A stretch of 21,184 bases of DNA. Source: Caldifarciminota bacterium. Lineage in GTDB: Bacteria; Hydrothermota; Tepidihabitantia; SM23-42. The first letter of the stretch is position 1. The number at the start of each line of letters is the position of its first letter. The stretch is from assembly GCA_030671005.1 (NCBI GenBank), contig DAOVAN010000011.1, positions 1 to 21,184 on the forward strand. The letters run 5' to 3'. Below, one piece after another: positions 6,902 to 14,700 of the stretch. The notes beneath the pieces were generated by a model, which was given only the letters and a program-made list of their open reading frames with translations, was not told the origin of the DNA and ran no database searches. The translations under genes were made by a program, and so were the position numbers.

Positions 6902-7914
6902 GAATCGCCAGCCAACTGCCCACAGCCAGCTAGAATTCTCTGGCCACGCGACTTCCTGATAACCACAGTATGGTGTGAGTCTAAGAGAGATCTGTAAAAC
7001 CTTTCGATCTTTTCATCGGCGGGTCGTTTGTAAGGCAACCGCGGGTGTTCATTGTAAGGAATCAAGTTTATCTTAGATGGTATCCCTCTCAGCAATCGCA
7101 AGAGGCTTCTCGCGTCCCTGAGACCGTCGTTGATTTTATCTATCATCACATACTCGAACGTCACCATTTCTTTTTTCAGTGAATATGCCTTAGCTAATCG
7201 TAACAAATCTCGCAATGGATTGCTTTTGGCCACCGGCATCAATTCCTTTCTCTTTTCCTCGTCGGCGAAATTCAGTGAAATCGCGAGCTTGACCCTGATT
7301 GGCGATTTCAACAGAGATTCAATACCCCCGAGCAGCCCCACCGTGGAAACTGTAGTATGCCGCCGGCCAATGGACAAAGCCAGAGGTGAAGAAATAATTT
7401 CGAGCGCCGCGACGACTTGTTCGTAATTGAGTAAGGGTTCACCCATGCCCATGAAAACAACATTGGTGCATTTATCGTCAACGTCTGCTTGAATAACCCG
7501 CACCTGATCCGCAATCTCGTAAGCATAGAGGTTACGTTTGAAGCCAATGAGCGCAGTTGCGCAGAACTTGCAGCCCAATGGACACCCTACCTGACATGAA
7601 ACACAAACGGTCCGCCTTTTTTCCTCTCGTATGAAAACCGATTCGATATGTTCTCCATCCTCCAGCTCCAGCAAGTACTTCTTGACATCCTCGTTCCCCT
7701 GCCTCACTGCGGCGACTGCGGGACCCGTAATAGTATACCTACTCTCGAAAAAGGTTCTCAATTCTTTCGGGACATTGGTCATCTTTAAGAAATCGGTCGC
7801 GTTCTTCTGCCAGATCCATTTGAATACCTGTTCACCACGGTATTCATCAAGCCCGAGCCTAGTCATGATGTTTTTTGCTTGCAGCAATGAGTGCGCCTTG
7901 AAGTTCTCCCCCAT
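6898..7914 (-). CDS. rlmN: Dual-specificity RNA methyltransferase RlmN
   Basis: Radical-SAM enzyme that methylates C2 of an adenosine in 23S rRNA and of A37 in some tRNAs. It has 338 residues. The radical-SAM triad is in GCPLGCKFC (CxxxCxxC). The Cys seven residues before it (VCVSCQVG) and the Cys near the C-terminus (LAGCGQLAG) match two catalytically required Cys of E. coli RlmN. MGMGEPLLNYEQV is the SAM-binding GEP region. The ATG follows the -10 box by 6 bases, predicting a leaderless message with no Shine-Dalgarno. Divergent from the cyclase-like operon and coupled to acyP downstream. Confidence 0.95.
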   Translation of the reverse strand: MGENFKAHSLLQAKNIMTRLGLDEYRGEQVFKWIWQKNATDFLKMTNVPKELRTFFESRYTITGPAVAAVRQGNEDVKKYLLELEDGEHIESVFIREEKRRTVCVSCQVGCPLGCKFCATALIGFKRNLYAYEIADQVRVIQADVDDKCTNVVFMGMGEPLLNYEQVVAALEIISSPLALSIGRRHTTVSTVGLLGGIESLLKSPIRVKLAISLNFADEEKRKELMPVAKSNPLRDLLRLAKAYSLKKEMVTFEYVMIDKINDGLRDARSLLRLLRGIPSKINLIPYNEHPRLPYKRPADEKIERFYRSLLDSHHTVVIRKSRGQRILAGCGQLAGDS

Positions 7915-7920
7915 TCGGAG

Positions 7921-7949
7921 ATTATATCCATTAAGCGGCTCTCAATCAA
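7921..7949 (-). promoter_or_regulatory. Promoter of rlmN-acyP, predicted leaderless
   Basis: On the minus strand, TTGATT (7944-7949), 17 bases, TATAAT (7921-7926), then 6 bases to the ATG (7912-7914). Its -35 box lies only 21 bp from the -35 box of the divergent promoter at 7971-7998, so the two may interfere or share a regulator. Confidence 0.78.
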
Positions 7950-7970
7950 CTGTTCTCACGATACTTAATC

Positions 7971-7998
7971 TTGACGTTTTCTGATATTTGTCTATAAT
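7971..7998 (+). promoter_or_regulatory. Promoter of the cyclase-like signalling operon
   Basis: TTGACG (7971-7976), 16 bases, TATAAT (7993-7998). The predicted start near 8005 gives a leader of about 64 bases to the ATG at 8069, and that leader begins with a perfect 10-bp stem-loop (8008-8031). Confidence 0.85.
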
Positions 7999-8006
7999 AA
8001 TTTAAT

Positions 8007-8034
8007 AGGCTTAAGCCCTTAGGCTTAAGCCCTT
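8007..8034 (+). repeat. Perfect 14-bp tandem repeat of a 10-bp palindrome at the mRNA 5' end
   Basis: AGGCTTAAGCCCTT occurs twice in a row (8007-8020 and 8021-8034). Each copy contains the perfect palindrome GGCTTAAGCC (8008-8017 and 8022-8031). Because the palindrome is self-complementary, the two copies can pair as a 10-bp RNA stem with a CTTA loop. A third, imperfect palindrome CCTTGA-T-TCAAGG follows (8031-8043). It could be a double operator for a dimeric repressor or a 5' stabilising hairpin. No T-run follows, so it is not a terminator. Confidence 0.75.
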
Positions 8035-8068
8035 GATTCAAGGTGAGAAAGGAACTGAATCACATATT

Positions 8069-11000
8069 ATGAAAAAATGTCTGCTCTGCAACAATCACAG
8101 TATCCCTGATTATGCCAACCATTGCCCTAACTGCGGTGTAAGGCTGAAGGCAGACAAGCATGTGACCGTCGAGTCAGAACGCCTACGGCTCTTAGGTGGT
8201 GAACTAAGGCTGCTCACGGTGTTCTTCGTGCAGCTAATCGGCATCGAACGGTTGATAAAGAAGGACACACACCTCGCAACAAAGAATCATATCAACGATT
8301 TTCTCACAAACACCGAGGAAATCATCCGCAATTACGATGGTACTTCAAATCGCATCATCCCTGATTTGCGTATTCTTGGTATTTTCGGTGCGCCGCACGC
8401 GCACTATGACGACCCACTGCGGGCAATACGCTGTGCTAGCCGAATTAGAGATTGGTGGTTGAAGAACAAAAATGAATCTAAATTCCTAAAGGACGTTGAC
8501 ATAAGAATCGGATTGAACACCGGGCGCGCATTCTTCGGTTTTGTGCTGAAAGAGTCACCATTCCTGACCGTCATCGGGGATACAATCAACACCGCGGCCC
8601 GCCTCACAGAAATAAGCCAGCACAATGAAATACTGATGAGCAGAACCACACACAACGCGGTCTTGCGACATATTGACGCCGAACATATTGGTGAACAGAC
8701 GGTCAAAGGTAAGAAAGCCAAAGTCGATATCTATCGGCTCAACAGGATCAGAACTGCACCCAGGCCCGTAGAACCCCAGAGGATACCGTTGTTTGGAAGG
8801 GAAGCCGAATTGAAAAAACTGACCACCCTCGTCGACAAGATGTCGAGCCGCAAGGCATTATGCTGCATCATCAACGGGCAAATGGGCACCGGTAAAACCA
8901 GACTGAAGGAAGAATTAGAGGTCTATCTAAACAAGAATAACGCGGTCAATTATATTGAGACAAACTGCTCGGTTGATGTCCAGTCTCCGTATTACCCATT
9001 CAAATCCCTGCTCAGAAGCCTCCTCGAGCTACATGAGTTAGACCGTCAGGAAGTCATGTTGAAGAGAATCGCCGATATCATTACGCAGAAGAACCTCAAC
9101 CCGACTGATGCCAAGGGTATAAAACATCTCCTCCTGACAGACATAGGCAGACTACGCAGCGAAGACATGCGTGCGGTCACCGAAGAGATCTACGCCTCGG
9201 TCCGGAATTTCATAAGAGACGCTTGTCATCAGAAACCCCTGATACTCATTTTTGAAGAATTTGGCGAATCAGATGTGATGTCCAAGGAGCTCGTTACTTA
9301 TCTGATATCCGAATTCGAAAACGAACCGATCATGTTCTTGCTCATGAACGTACCCAAGAAGTTTTCGAGTACGATCTCGCTGGACGTTGAGGAGATAGAC
9401 CTTAAACCGTTATCCAAGAAAGACAGCAATGCGCTTGTTCAACATATGCTCATCAATATTGATGAGGGGCTGGCCGACTTCATATACCGCGAGGCAGGCG
9501 GCAGCCCGCTCTTCACGATCGAGGCAATACGCAACACGCGTAGAAACAAGATTATCAAGCAGGTCTCGGGCAAATGGTACTTGGAGAAGGAACAGGTGTT
9601 GGTTTTTCTTGACGACCTCTACGGACTGGTCATGTCCACCATCGACTCGCTGGCCTCCAATGCCCGGCTGATCATCGACTACGCATCGGTCATAGGCTAT
9701 CGATTCAGCTTCCGCATACTGAGAGAGCTACTTACCTGGCCAGACTTGAAGGAGCATTTGGATTATCTCATCGCCGAAGGATACGTCGTCTTATCATCGG
9801 ACGGCGAAGACCCAGTATACATCTTCCGGCACAACCTGCTCAAAGATGCTGCCTACCAAGTCCTGCCGGTGAGAAAGCGCAAAGAAATCCACCAGAAAGT
9901 CGCCAATCTGTTTGAACGGATCTATTTCGACAGCTTGTCAGCATTCTATGAAGATGTAGCACGGCACTATCAAGCTTGTGACCGTTACGGCCAAGCTGCC
10001 AGGTATTTCAAACTCGCCGGTGACAAAGCGAAGAATCTCTACGCGATCGATCAAGCCCTATCTTTTTACGAACAGGTACTCAAAATCAACAATCAAATCA
10101 GCGACGCGTTGCCCAAGCCTCTATACCAAGACGTCATGCTCAACCTCGTGGATATCTACGAAATCAAGGGTGACATAAACAGAATGGAACGAACTGCACA
10201 CGAGCGCCTGACCGACATACGCCAGGACAAGGATCTAAAGAACGAACTGCTTTTTGCGGAGCGTGATGCATACGCACTCATATTGCTCAACAAGACAGAA
10301 GAAGCTGAGAATCTATTACTGTCGAGTATCGATAAATGCGATGACCGCATGGTCAGCACCCTATCCATTCTCTACTCGGATTTGGGCATGCTCTACGCGA
10401 ACCGATACGAATACGACAAGTGTCTGATAAATTACAACATGAGTTGGAGGACTGCGCACGCCAACAACATCAAAGAAGCCGAAATCTTGTGTCTGCTAAA
10501 CTTATCAAATCTACACAAGAACCTGGGTAACTACGAAAAGGCCCTGGACTATCTCCAGCATGGCATAGAGATTCTCGTCGATACCGAAAACATAAGAAGG
10601 CACATTGAACTGCAATACCTGATCGCCGGCATCGATTGTGAAATATGGAACATCGAAAAGGCAAAGGGCTTACTCACCGAATGTTTCATGACTGCTGATT
10701 CAATCGGCAGTTTTGATGCCTACATCAAATCAGCACTGGACCTTGCCTACATCCATTCACTCAACGGTGAATCTGATCAGGTCCAAAAATACTTGCAGTC
10801 GGTCGACAAAAAGATATCGTTTCTTATTCGTGAGAATTTCCTGGCTGAGATCAATCTAAAGAAAGCCATGATTTTCTATAATGACGGGGATCACAATAAG
10901 GCAAAGGATTACGTGGTCAATAGCATGAGGATTGCGGAAAAGTCTTACCAGGCAGAAACTGTTTTCCAATGCCAGCGACTGCTATCCATGATCGATGAGA

Positions 11001-11245
11001 ATCATACACTGGATCATGCCAAAAAGGCACTCGAGCTGGCTGAGCATATGAAACTTCCGCCCTTGATCGCGGCCGCGCTATATCGGGTCACCCAGATTTT
11101 CCTCGAGAACGATGACATCGACCGAGCCCGCTATTACGGAAGGAAGGCTCTTCTGGTCTATGATGACATAAAATCGAGGCTCAACGAGCAGAATCGGTTG
11201 CATTATGTGAACCGACCCGAATACGTGAAACTACTGGAGATCTAG
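8069..11245 (+). CDS. Zn-ribbon / degenerate class III cyclase / STAND-type ATPase / TPR protein (protein A)
   Basis: 1058 residues from the ATG chosen here, which puts MKKCLLC two residues from the first Cys as in protein B. Upstream in-frame TTG (8033) lies in the palindromic repeat without a ribosome site. The chosen site is itself weak (AAAGGA, 15 bases away). Order: Zn ribbon C4/C7/C19/C22; class III cyclase fold about 45-225; ATPase from about 238 with Walker A GQMGTGKT (270-277) and Walker B LILIFEEF (390-397); winged-helix-like segment including FRHNLLKDAAYQVL; TPR-type helices to the end. In the cyclase domain the first metal Asp is Gln55, the second region reads PD (Asp99) with one extra residue, and the usual Lys is Arg95. 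Thr167 and the transition-state Asn174/Arg178 (IGDTINTAAR) are intact. Alone it should not cyclise nucleotides. First gene of an operon with B and C. Confidence 0.85.
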   Translation: MKKCLLCNNHSIPDYANHCPNCGVRLKADKHVTVESERLRLLGGELRLLTVFFVQLIGIERLIKKDTHLATKNHINDFLTNTEEIIRNYDGTSNRIIPDLRILGIFGAPHAHYDDPLRAIRCASRIRDWWLKNKNESKFLKDVDIRIGLNTGRAFFGFVLKESPFLTVIGDTINTAARLTEISQHNEILMSRTTHNAVLRHIDAEHIGEQTVKGKKAKVDIYRLNRIRTAPRPVEPQRIPLFGREAELKKLTTLVDKMSSRKALCCIINGQMGTGKTRLKEELEVYLNKNNAVNYIETNCSVDVQSPYYPFKSLLRSLLELHELDRQEVMLKRIADIITQKNLNPTDAKGIKHLLLTDIGRLRSEDMRAVTEEIYASVRNFIRDACHQKPLILIFEEFGESDVMSKELVTYLISEFENEPIMFLLMNVPKKFSSTISLDVEEIDLKPLSKKDSNALVQHMLINIDEGLADFIYREAGGSPLFTIEAIRNTRRNKIIKQVSGKWYLEKEQVLVFLDDLYGLVMSTIDSLASNARLIIDYASVIGYRFSFRILRELLTWPDLKEHLDYLIAEGYVVLSSDGEDPVYIFRHNLLKDAAYQVLPVRKRKEIHQKVANLFERIYFDSLSAFYEDVARHYQACDRYGQAARYFKLAGDKAKNLYAIDQALSFYEQVLKINNQISDALPKPLYQDVMLNLVDIYEIKGDINRMERTAHERLTDIRQDKDLKNELLFAERDAYALILLNKTEEAENLLLSSIDKCDDRMVSTLSILYSDLGMLYANRYEYDKCLINYNMSWRTAHANNIKEAEILCLLNLSNLHKNLGNYEKALDYLQHGIEILVDTENIRRHIELQYLIAGIDCEIWNIEKAKGLLTECFMTADSIGSFDAYIKSALDLAYIHSLNGESDQVQKYLQSVDKKISFLIRENFLAEINLKKAMIFYNDGDHNKAKDYVVNSMRIAEKSYQAETVFQCQRLLSMIDENHTLDHAKKALELAEHMKLPPLIAAALYRVTQIFLENDDIDRARYYGRKALLVYDDIKSRLNEQNRLHYVNRPEYVKLLEI

Positions 11246-11246
11246 A

Positions 11247-11894
11247 ATGCTCTGCATTACCTGCAAGAGGGACATCAACGGACAACTCAACTTCTGCCCA
11301 TGGTGTGGCACTGCGCTGAGCGAGGAAGCCGTATTACCTTTCGAAAATATAAAACTAACATTCTTGAGGGTCGATCTCTCGGGATTCACCAAGATGAGCG
11401 AGGCAATGATTGCAGAAGACGTCATGGCGGTCTTGAACGAAATTTTCGACGTCTTCGCAAAGATCGTAGAATCCAACAAAGGGACGATCTATCAGGTTAT
11501 CGGGGATGAAATTGTGAGTATTTTCGGATTGAACATAGAATCCGGATTTGCACCCCACATGGCTATCCTGACCGCAGAAGAGATGTTCAACAAATTACTG
11601 GATTTCAACAAGAAGGGAGGCTTCAGGAGTCCGATAGGTCTCAAGGTGGGTGCTGAAATCGAATCAGCATCAATATTCGATTTGCATAGAGACCTGAGAA
11701 ATGCGTTGATTCTGACAAAGGGATTTAGGAAAAGTCAGATACTACAAAAGAATGCGGCGAGTAATACGATTCTAGTTGGCGAAAACCTTCACAAGGTCAC
11801 TAAAGGCTTTTTCGCGTACCATGAAATCGGCGAATTCGTTGAGGAATCATTTGCAGTCAAAGCATATGAGTACAAACTAAAACTTAAAAGCTAA
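11247..11894 (+). CDS. Zn-ribbon / class III cyclase-like protein lacking the transition-state residues (protein B)
   Basis: 215 residues: Zn ribbon C3/C6/C17/C20, then one cyclase domain. Metal-binding Asp43 (LRVDLSGFTKMSE) and Asp87 (QVIGDEIVSIFG) are both present. An ungapped comparison with protein A, anchored on both sides (VGAEIE and TILVGE), puts Arg161 at the transition-state Asn, Ile165 at the Arg, Leu154 at the base-recognising Thr and Gln83 at the Lys. So it looks like a C1-type half cyclase that needs a C2-type partner; protein A, one base upstream, has the matching residues. No membrane segment is seen. It starts 1 base after the A stop, and its own stop overlaps the C start (TAATG). 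An inactive nucleotide-binding role is the alternative. Confidence 0.82.
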   Translation: MLCITCKRDINGQLNFCPWCGTALSEEAVLPFENIKLTFLRVDLSGFTKMSEAMIAEDVMAVLNEIFDVFAKIVESNKGTIYQVIGDEIVSIFGLNIESGFAPHMAILTAEEMFNKLLDFNKKGGFRSPIGLKVGAEIESASIFDLHRDLRNALILTKGFRKSQILQKNAASNTILVGENLHKVTKGFFAYHEIGEFVEESFAVKAYEYKLKLKS

Positions 11895-14086
11895 TGGAAG
11901 AACATATCATAGAATTATGCCATGATTTGCTCAAGCTTCTACGGATGGGCGTCTACTTGGCCCGAACCTATCCCGAGGGTCATCCATCATTATCGCTTAC
12001 TACTAAGCGTCTACGCGCACTCTTCAATGAAATCCGCATCGAGAAAAGAGTAGTATCAATCGTCGTGATCGAAAACGTACTGACGATTGAGGATGAGAAA
12101 TTTGACTCGCAGAAAATGACCATCGTGAAATATCTCGTGGATAGGTTTCATCAAATAGGCGTTCAGAGCCTCACTTTTAATACCGAAGTATCAGAAAGCG
12201 ATCTCAAGGAATTCTTTTCGGTGATGGCGATGGCGACATCTGATATCGAAGACTACGGAGATATCGTAGCTGTAATGCGGATGCGGGATGTCACAGGCAT
12301 CAAGGTGAACATCTACCGCGTGGGCGTTGTGTCCTCTGATGAAGAGGTCCGGGAATTAGATTGGGAGAACTTTCTGGAATCCTTAATAACTGCCGAAGCA
12401 CCTAAAAACGAAGAAGAGAGACTAAAGGAGATGGGCAATTTTCTAGGTGTCCTGGGTGTCGCTGGTGATGATCCAACTGAAGTGCAATCAAACAAAATCG
12501 TTGCCGGCCTTGAGAAACTCGCCCTCATGGTTGTGGATCGATACGGTGAAGAGCGATGGAACGAGTATTCATTAGTCTTCTCGAGGATCCTCGCCATCCT
12601 CTCACCTTCGGTCAAGAAGAATATCGTGAGGTATCGGACAGAAAACATGAAGCTGGCCGGACTCTTCCGTAAACTAGTGCCGACCATGGATGATGAAGAT
12701 ATTGTCGACATCGTCGTGACCATTGCCAAGAGTAGATCACCCAAGTCAGAAGATGATGTCGTGGATATCCTGCAAAATGTCTCGAGTGTGAAACTACCCG
12801 ACGTCCTGACAACCTTACGGCAGCGTGCGCCTGAGTTCTACACACACAACTTCGTGAATCGTTTGATGAATCAAGTCAAATCCAGAAAAGGGCCAGACGT
12901 TGCATCCAAAGTTATCATCAAGAATCTCGAATTGGAAATGAAAACCCATTTCCCGAAGCTCCGTAGCGAATCGGCAGAAGAACGGAGAAAGGCGATCGAA
13001 GCACTAATCCTGTTCGCTGACAAGCTATTCGATGCCAAGAATTACGACCTGGTTCGCCTCATGGCAAACCGTTTGGACACGATGGCCGAGGCGGAACCGG
13101 ACTTCGGTGTGTATGCAAAAGCAATCGATGCGATGAAGATTCTATACATCAAGGCGCGCGACCGAGAAGTCACTGACGTAATAGAATTCATCGCCAAGAA
13201 ATACGCCAAGTATCTGATGCGTAAGGATTCCATTTTCCTGGAACGCAAGCGGGTCGTGATCAAGGCCATCGGGGAAACAAAGGACCCCACTTACATCCCC
13301 GAACTGATCTCGTCATTATGGGCAGCCGGCACATATGCAGAAGCAAGGGAAGCATTGATCGCGCTCGCCGACCACTCCGCGCCCCTACTGCTTCAGACAC
13401 TACGCGAGACCGAGGATTATTCTGTCAGGATGAAAATTCTCGATATTCTGAAGAGGATGACGGAGAGGGTTATCCCCAAGGTAATCCTTTTACTCAAGGC
13501 TGAAGAGTGGTATGCACGGCGCAACGCCATTTTCATTCTGGGCGAGCTCAAAGCTGAGTTAACCGTCGATGAGATCGGTGCGCTATTGAAAGACGACATC
13601 GAGCAAATACAGCTTGAAGTCGTGGCAAGTCTCAGCAAGATAGGAACTGCGCAGTGCAAGAAGCACATCAAGAACGCCCTCGACAGCAAATATCCGAGTG
13701 TCACGCTCGAAGCCATGAAACACCTGGATGCAGATGACTTCAAGGCAAAAATTCCTGAAGTCCTGACATGGCTCAAGAGAAGCAAGACACTCCCAGACCC
13801 AACAGAAGAACAAATTCGATCCAGGGTCATTGAAGTTCTGGGAAAATGCAAAGACGAACTCGTGGTCGACGCACTGGCTGCGATCCTCAAAGAACGTGCC
13901 TGGCTCAAAGGCAACTTGTTATTACCCACTAAGGCAGCTGCACTCAATGCACTTGCACAAATCAGCACGCCGAAGGCCATGCAAGTCCTGCAGAAAGCCG
14001 CCAGCAACCGGAACCAATTCATTGCCATCACTGCTCAAGATGTGCTCCAGCGGGCAACGACGAAATCTGAGGAGGCTTCAAGCTAG
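11894..14086 (+). CDS. HEAT-repeat protein of the cyclase-like operon (protein C)
   Basis: 730 residues, mainly helical, no signal peptide or membrane segment. Residues 1-150 form a distinct alpha/beta module with RTYPEGHPSLSL near 24-35 and alternating beta strands (VVSIVVIENVLTIEDEKF, LTFNTEVSESDLKEFF). From memory this resembles a module found ahead of HD-GYP-type domains, but no HD domain follows. The middle is helical. From about residue 470 on, HEAT-like units are recognisable (WYARRNAIFILGELKAE, IQLEVVASLSKIGTAQ, SRVIEVLGKCKDELVVDALAAIL). These usually make protein-binding scaffolds. It overlaps gene B by one base, so it probably works with A and B, perhaps as a scaffold. No enzymatic motif seen. 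Confidence 0.75.
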   Translation: MEEHIIELCHDLLKLLRMGVYLARTYPEGHPSLSLTTKRLRALFNEIRIEKRVVSIVVIENVLTIEDEKFDSQKMTIVKYLVDRFHQIGVQSLTFNTEVSESDLKEFFSVMAMATSDIEDYGDIVAVMRMRDVTGIKVNIYRVGVVSSDEEVRELDWENFLESLITAEAPKNEEERLKEMGNFLGVLGVAGDDPTEVQSNKIVAGLEKLALMVVDRYGEERWNEYSLVFSRILAILSPSVKKNIVRYRTENMKLAGLFRKLVPTMDDEDIVDIVVTIAKSRSPKSEDDVVDILQNVSSVKLPDVLTTLRQRAPEFYTHNFVNRLMNQVKSRKGPDVASKVIIKNLELEMKTHFPKLRSESAEERRKAIEALILFADKLFDAKNYDLVRLMANRLDTMAEAEPDFGVYAKAIDAMKILYIKARDREVTDVIEFIAKKYAKYLMRKDSIFLERKRVVIKAIGETKDPTYIPELISSLWAAGTYAEAREALIALADHSAPLLLQTLRETEDYSVRMKILDILKRMTERVIPKVILLLKAEEWYARRNAIFILGELKAELTVDEIGALLKDDIEQIQLEVVASLSKIGTAQCKKHIKNALDSKYPSVTLEAMKHLDADDFKAKIPEVLTWLKRSKTLPDPTEEQIRSRVIEVLGKCKDELVVDALAAILKERAWLKGNLLLPTKAAALNALAQISTPKAMQVLQKAASNRNQFIAITAQDVLQRATTKSEEASS

Positions 14087-14155
14087 GCAAACCCTTTCGT
14101 GTGTCTGACCAGAAAATTGAATAGAGGTACTCCACTTCAGCATGACGTGGTGAGC

Positions 14156-14183
14156 TTGACACTAACATGATTTCCATTATAAT
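14156..14183 (+). promoter_or_regulatory. Promoter of hsp20, predicted leaderless
   Basis: TTGACA (14156-14161), 16 bases, TATAAT (14178-14183), then 5 bases to the ATG at 14189. Both boxes are full consensus, unusual for a heat-shock gene under an alternative sigma factor. No CIRCE element is present. Confidence 0.88.
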
Positions 14184-14188
14184 CACTT

Positions 14189-14617
14189 ATGAAGCACCCA
14201 GCTTCAGACAAAAACCAGGTAGCAGACATCAGATTCATCATTGAGGATGATACTGGTTACGAAGAAAGTAGCGCATTTTCAGAATTAATTAACTGGCAAC
14301 CGCTGTACAATCTATACACGACACCCGATGGCATAATGGTCCACATTGAACTGCCTGGCGTCAGCAAAGGCGATGTAACTGTCTATTTGCGGCGCAGATA
14401 CATGATTGTTACCGGAAGCCGTGTGACTCCCACAGGACTCACCGGAGAGTGTTGTGTTTTTCATAATCTTGAGATCCCGTACGGCAGTTTCTCGCGCCGC
14501 GTCGATTTTCCGATTCCCATTGAAACACACCAGTATCACTATGAATTACGTGAAGGTATTCTGACCATGCATTTTCAGACCCTGAAGGAAAAGATCATAC
14601 CCATAGAAGAAGAATAG
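14189..14617 (+). CDS. Small heat-shock protein, Hsp20/alpha-crystallin family
   Basis: ATP-independent holdase that binds unfolding proteins. It has 142 residues. An acidic N-terminal arm of about 35 residues is followed by the alpha-crystallin domain from PLYNLYTTPDGIMVHIELPGV (39-58), through GSFSRRVDFP (99-108), to REGILTMHF (121-129), the position of the family's GVL signature. The C-terminal IPI (137-139) is the I-x-I anchor used in oligomer assembly. The ATG follows the -10 box by 5 bases, so there is no leader. lon follows after 83 bases, so the two may share transcription: holdase plus quality-control protease. Confidence 0.92.
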   Translation: MKHPASDKNQVADIRFIIEDDTGYEESSAFSELINWQPLYNLYTTPDGIMVHIELPGVSKGDVTVYLRRRYMIVTGSRVTPTGLTGECCVFHNLEIPYGSFSRRVDFPIPIETHQYHYELREGILTMHFQTLKEKIIPIEEE

Positions 14618-14700
14618 CGGGGCGGTTAAACATACCGTTGTTTATATTGTCAAAACTATGGAAGCAAAAGAAAGGCGGTTTGTGAAGGAAAAAAGGAAAA

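Noticed and set aside
8033..8068. In-frame TTG giving 12 extra residues on protein A
   Set aside because: It lies inside the palindromic repeat without a ribosome site, and starting at 8069 places the Zn ribbon near the N-terminus as in protein B.
8069..14086. Pycsar/CBASS-type antiphage system
   Set aside because: Cyclase-like domains are present but no effector of those systems (such as a membrane-pore, TIR or nuclease effector with a cyclic-nucleotide sensor) is seen in the operon.
14100..14188. CIRCE or another heat-shock operator before hsp20
   Set aside because: No TTAGCACTC-N9-GAGTGCTAA-like inverted repeat; only a consensus sigma-70 promoter is visible.
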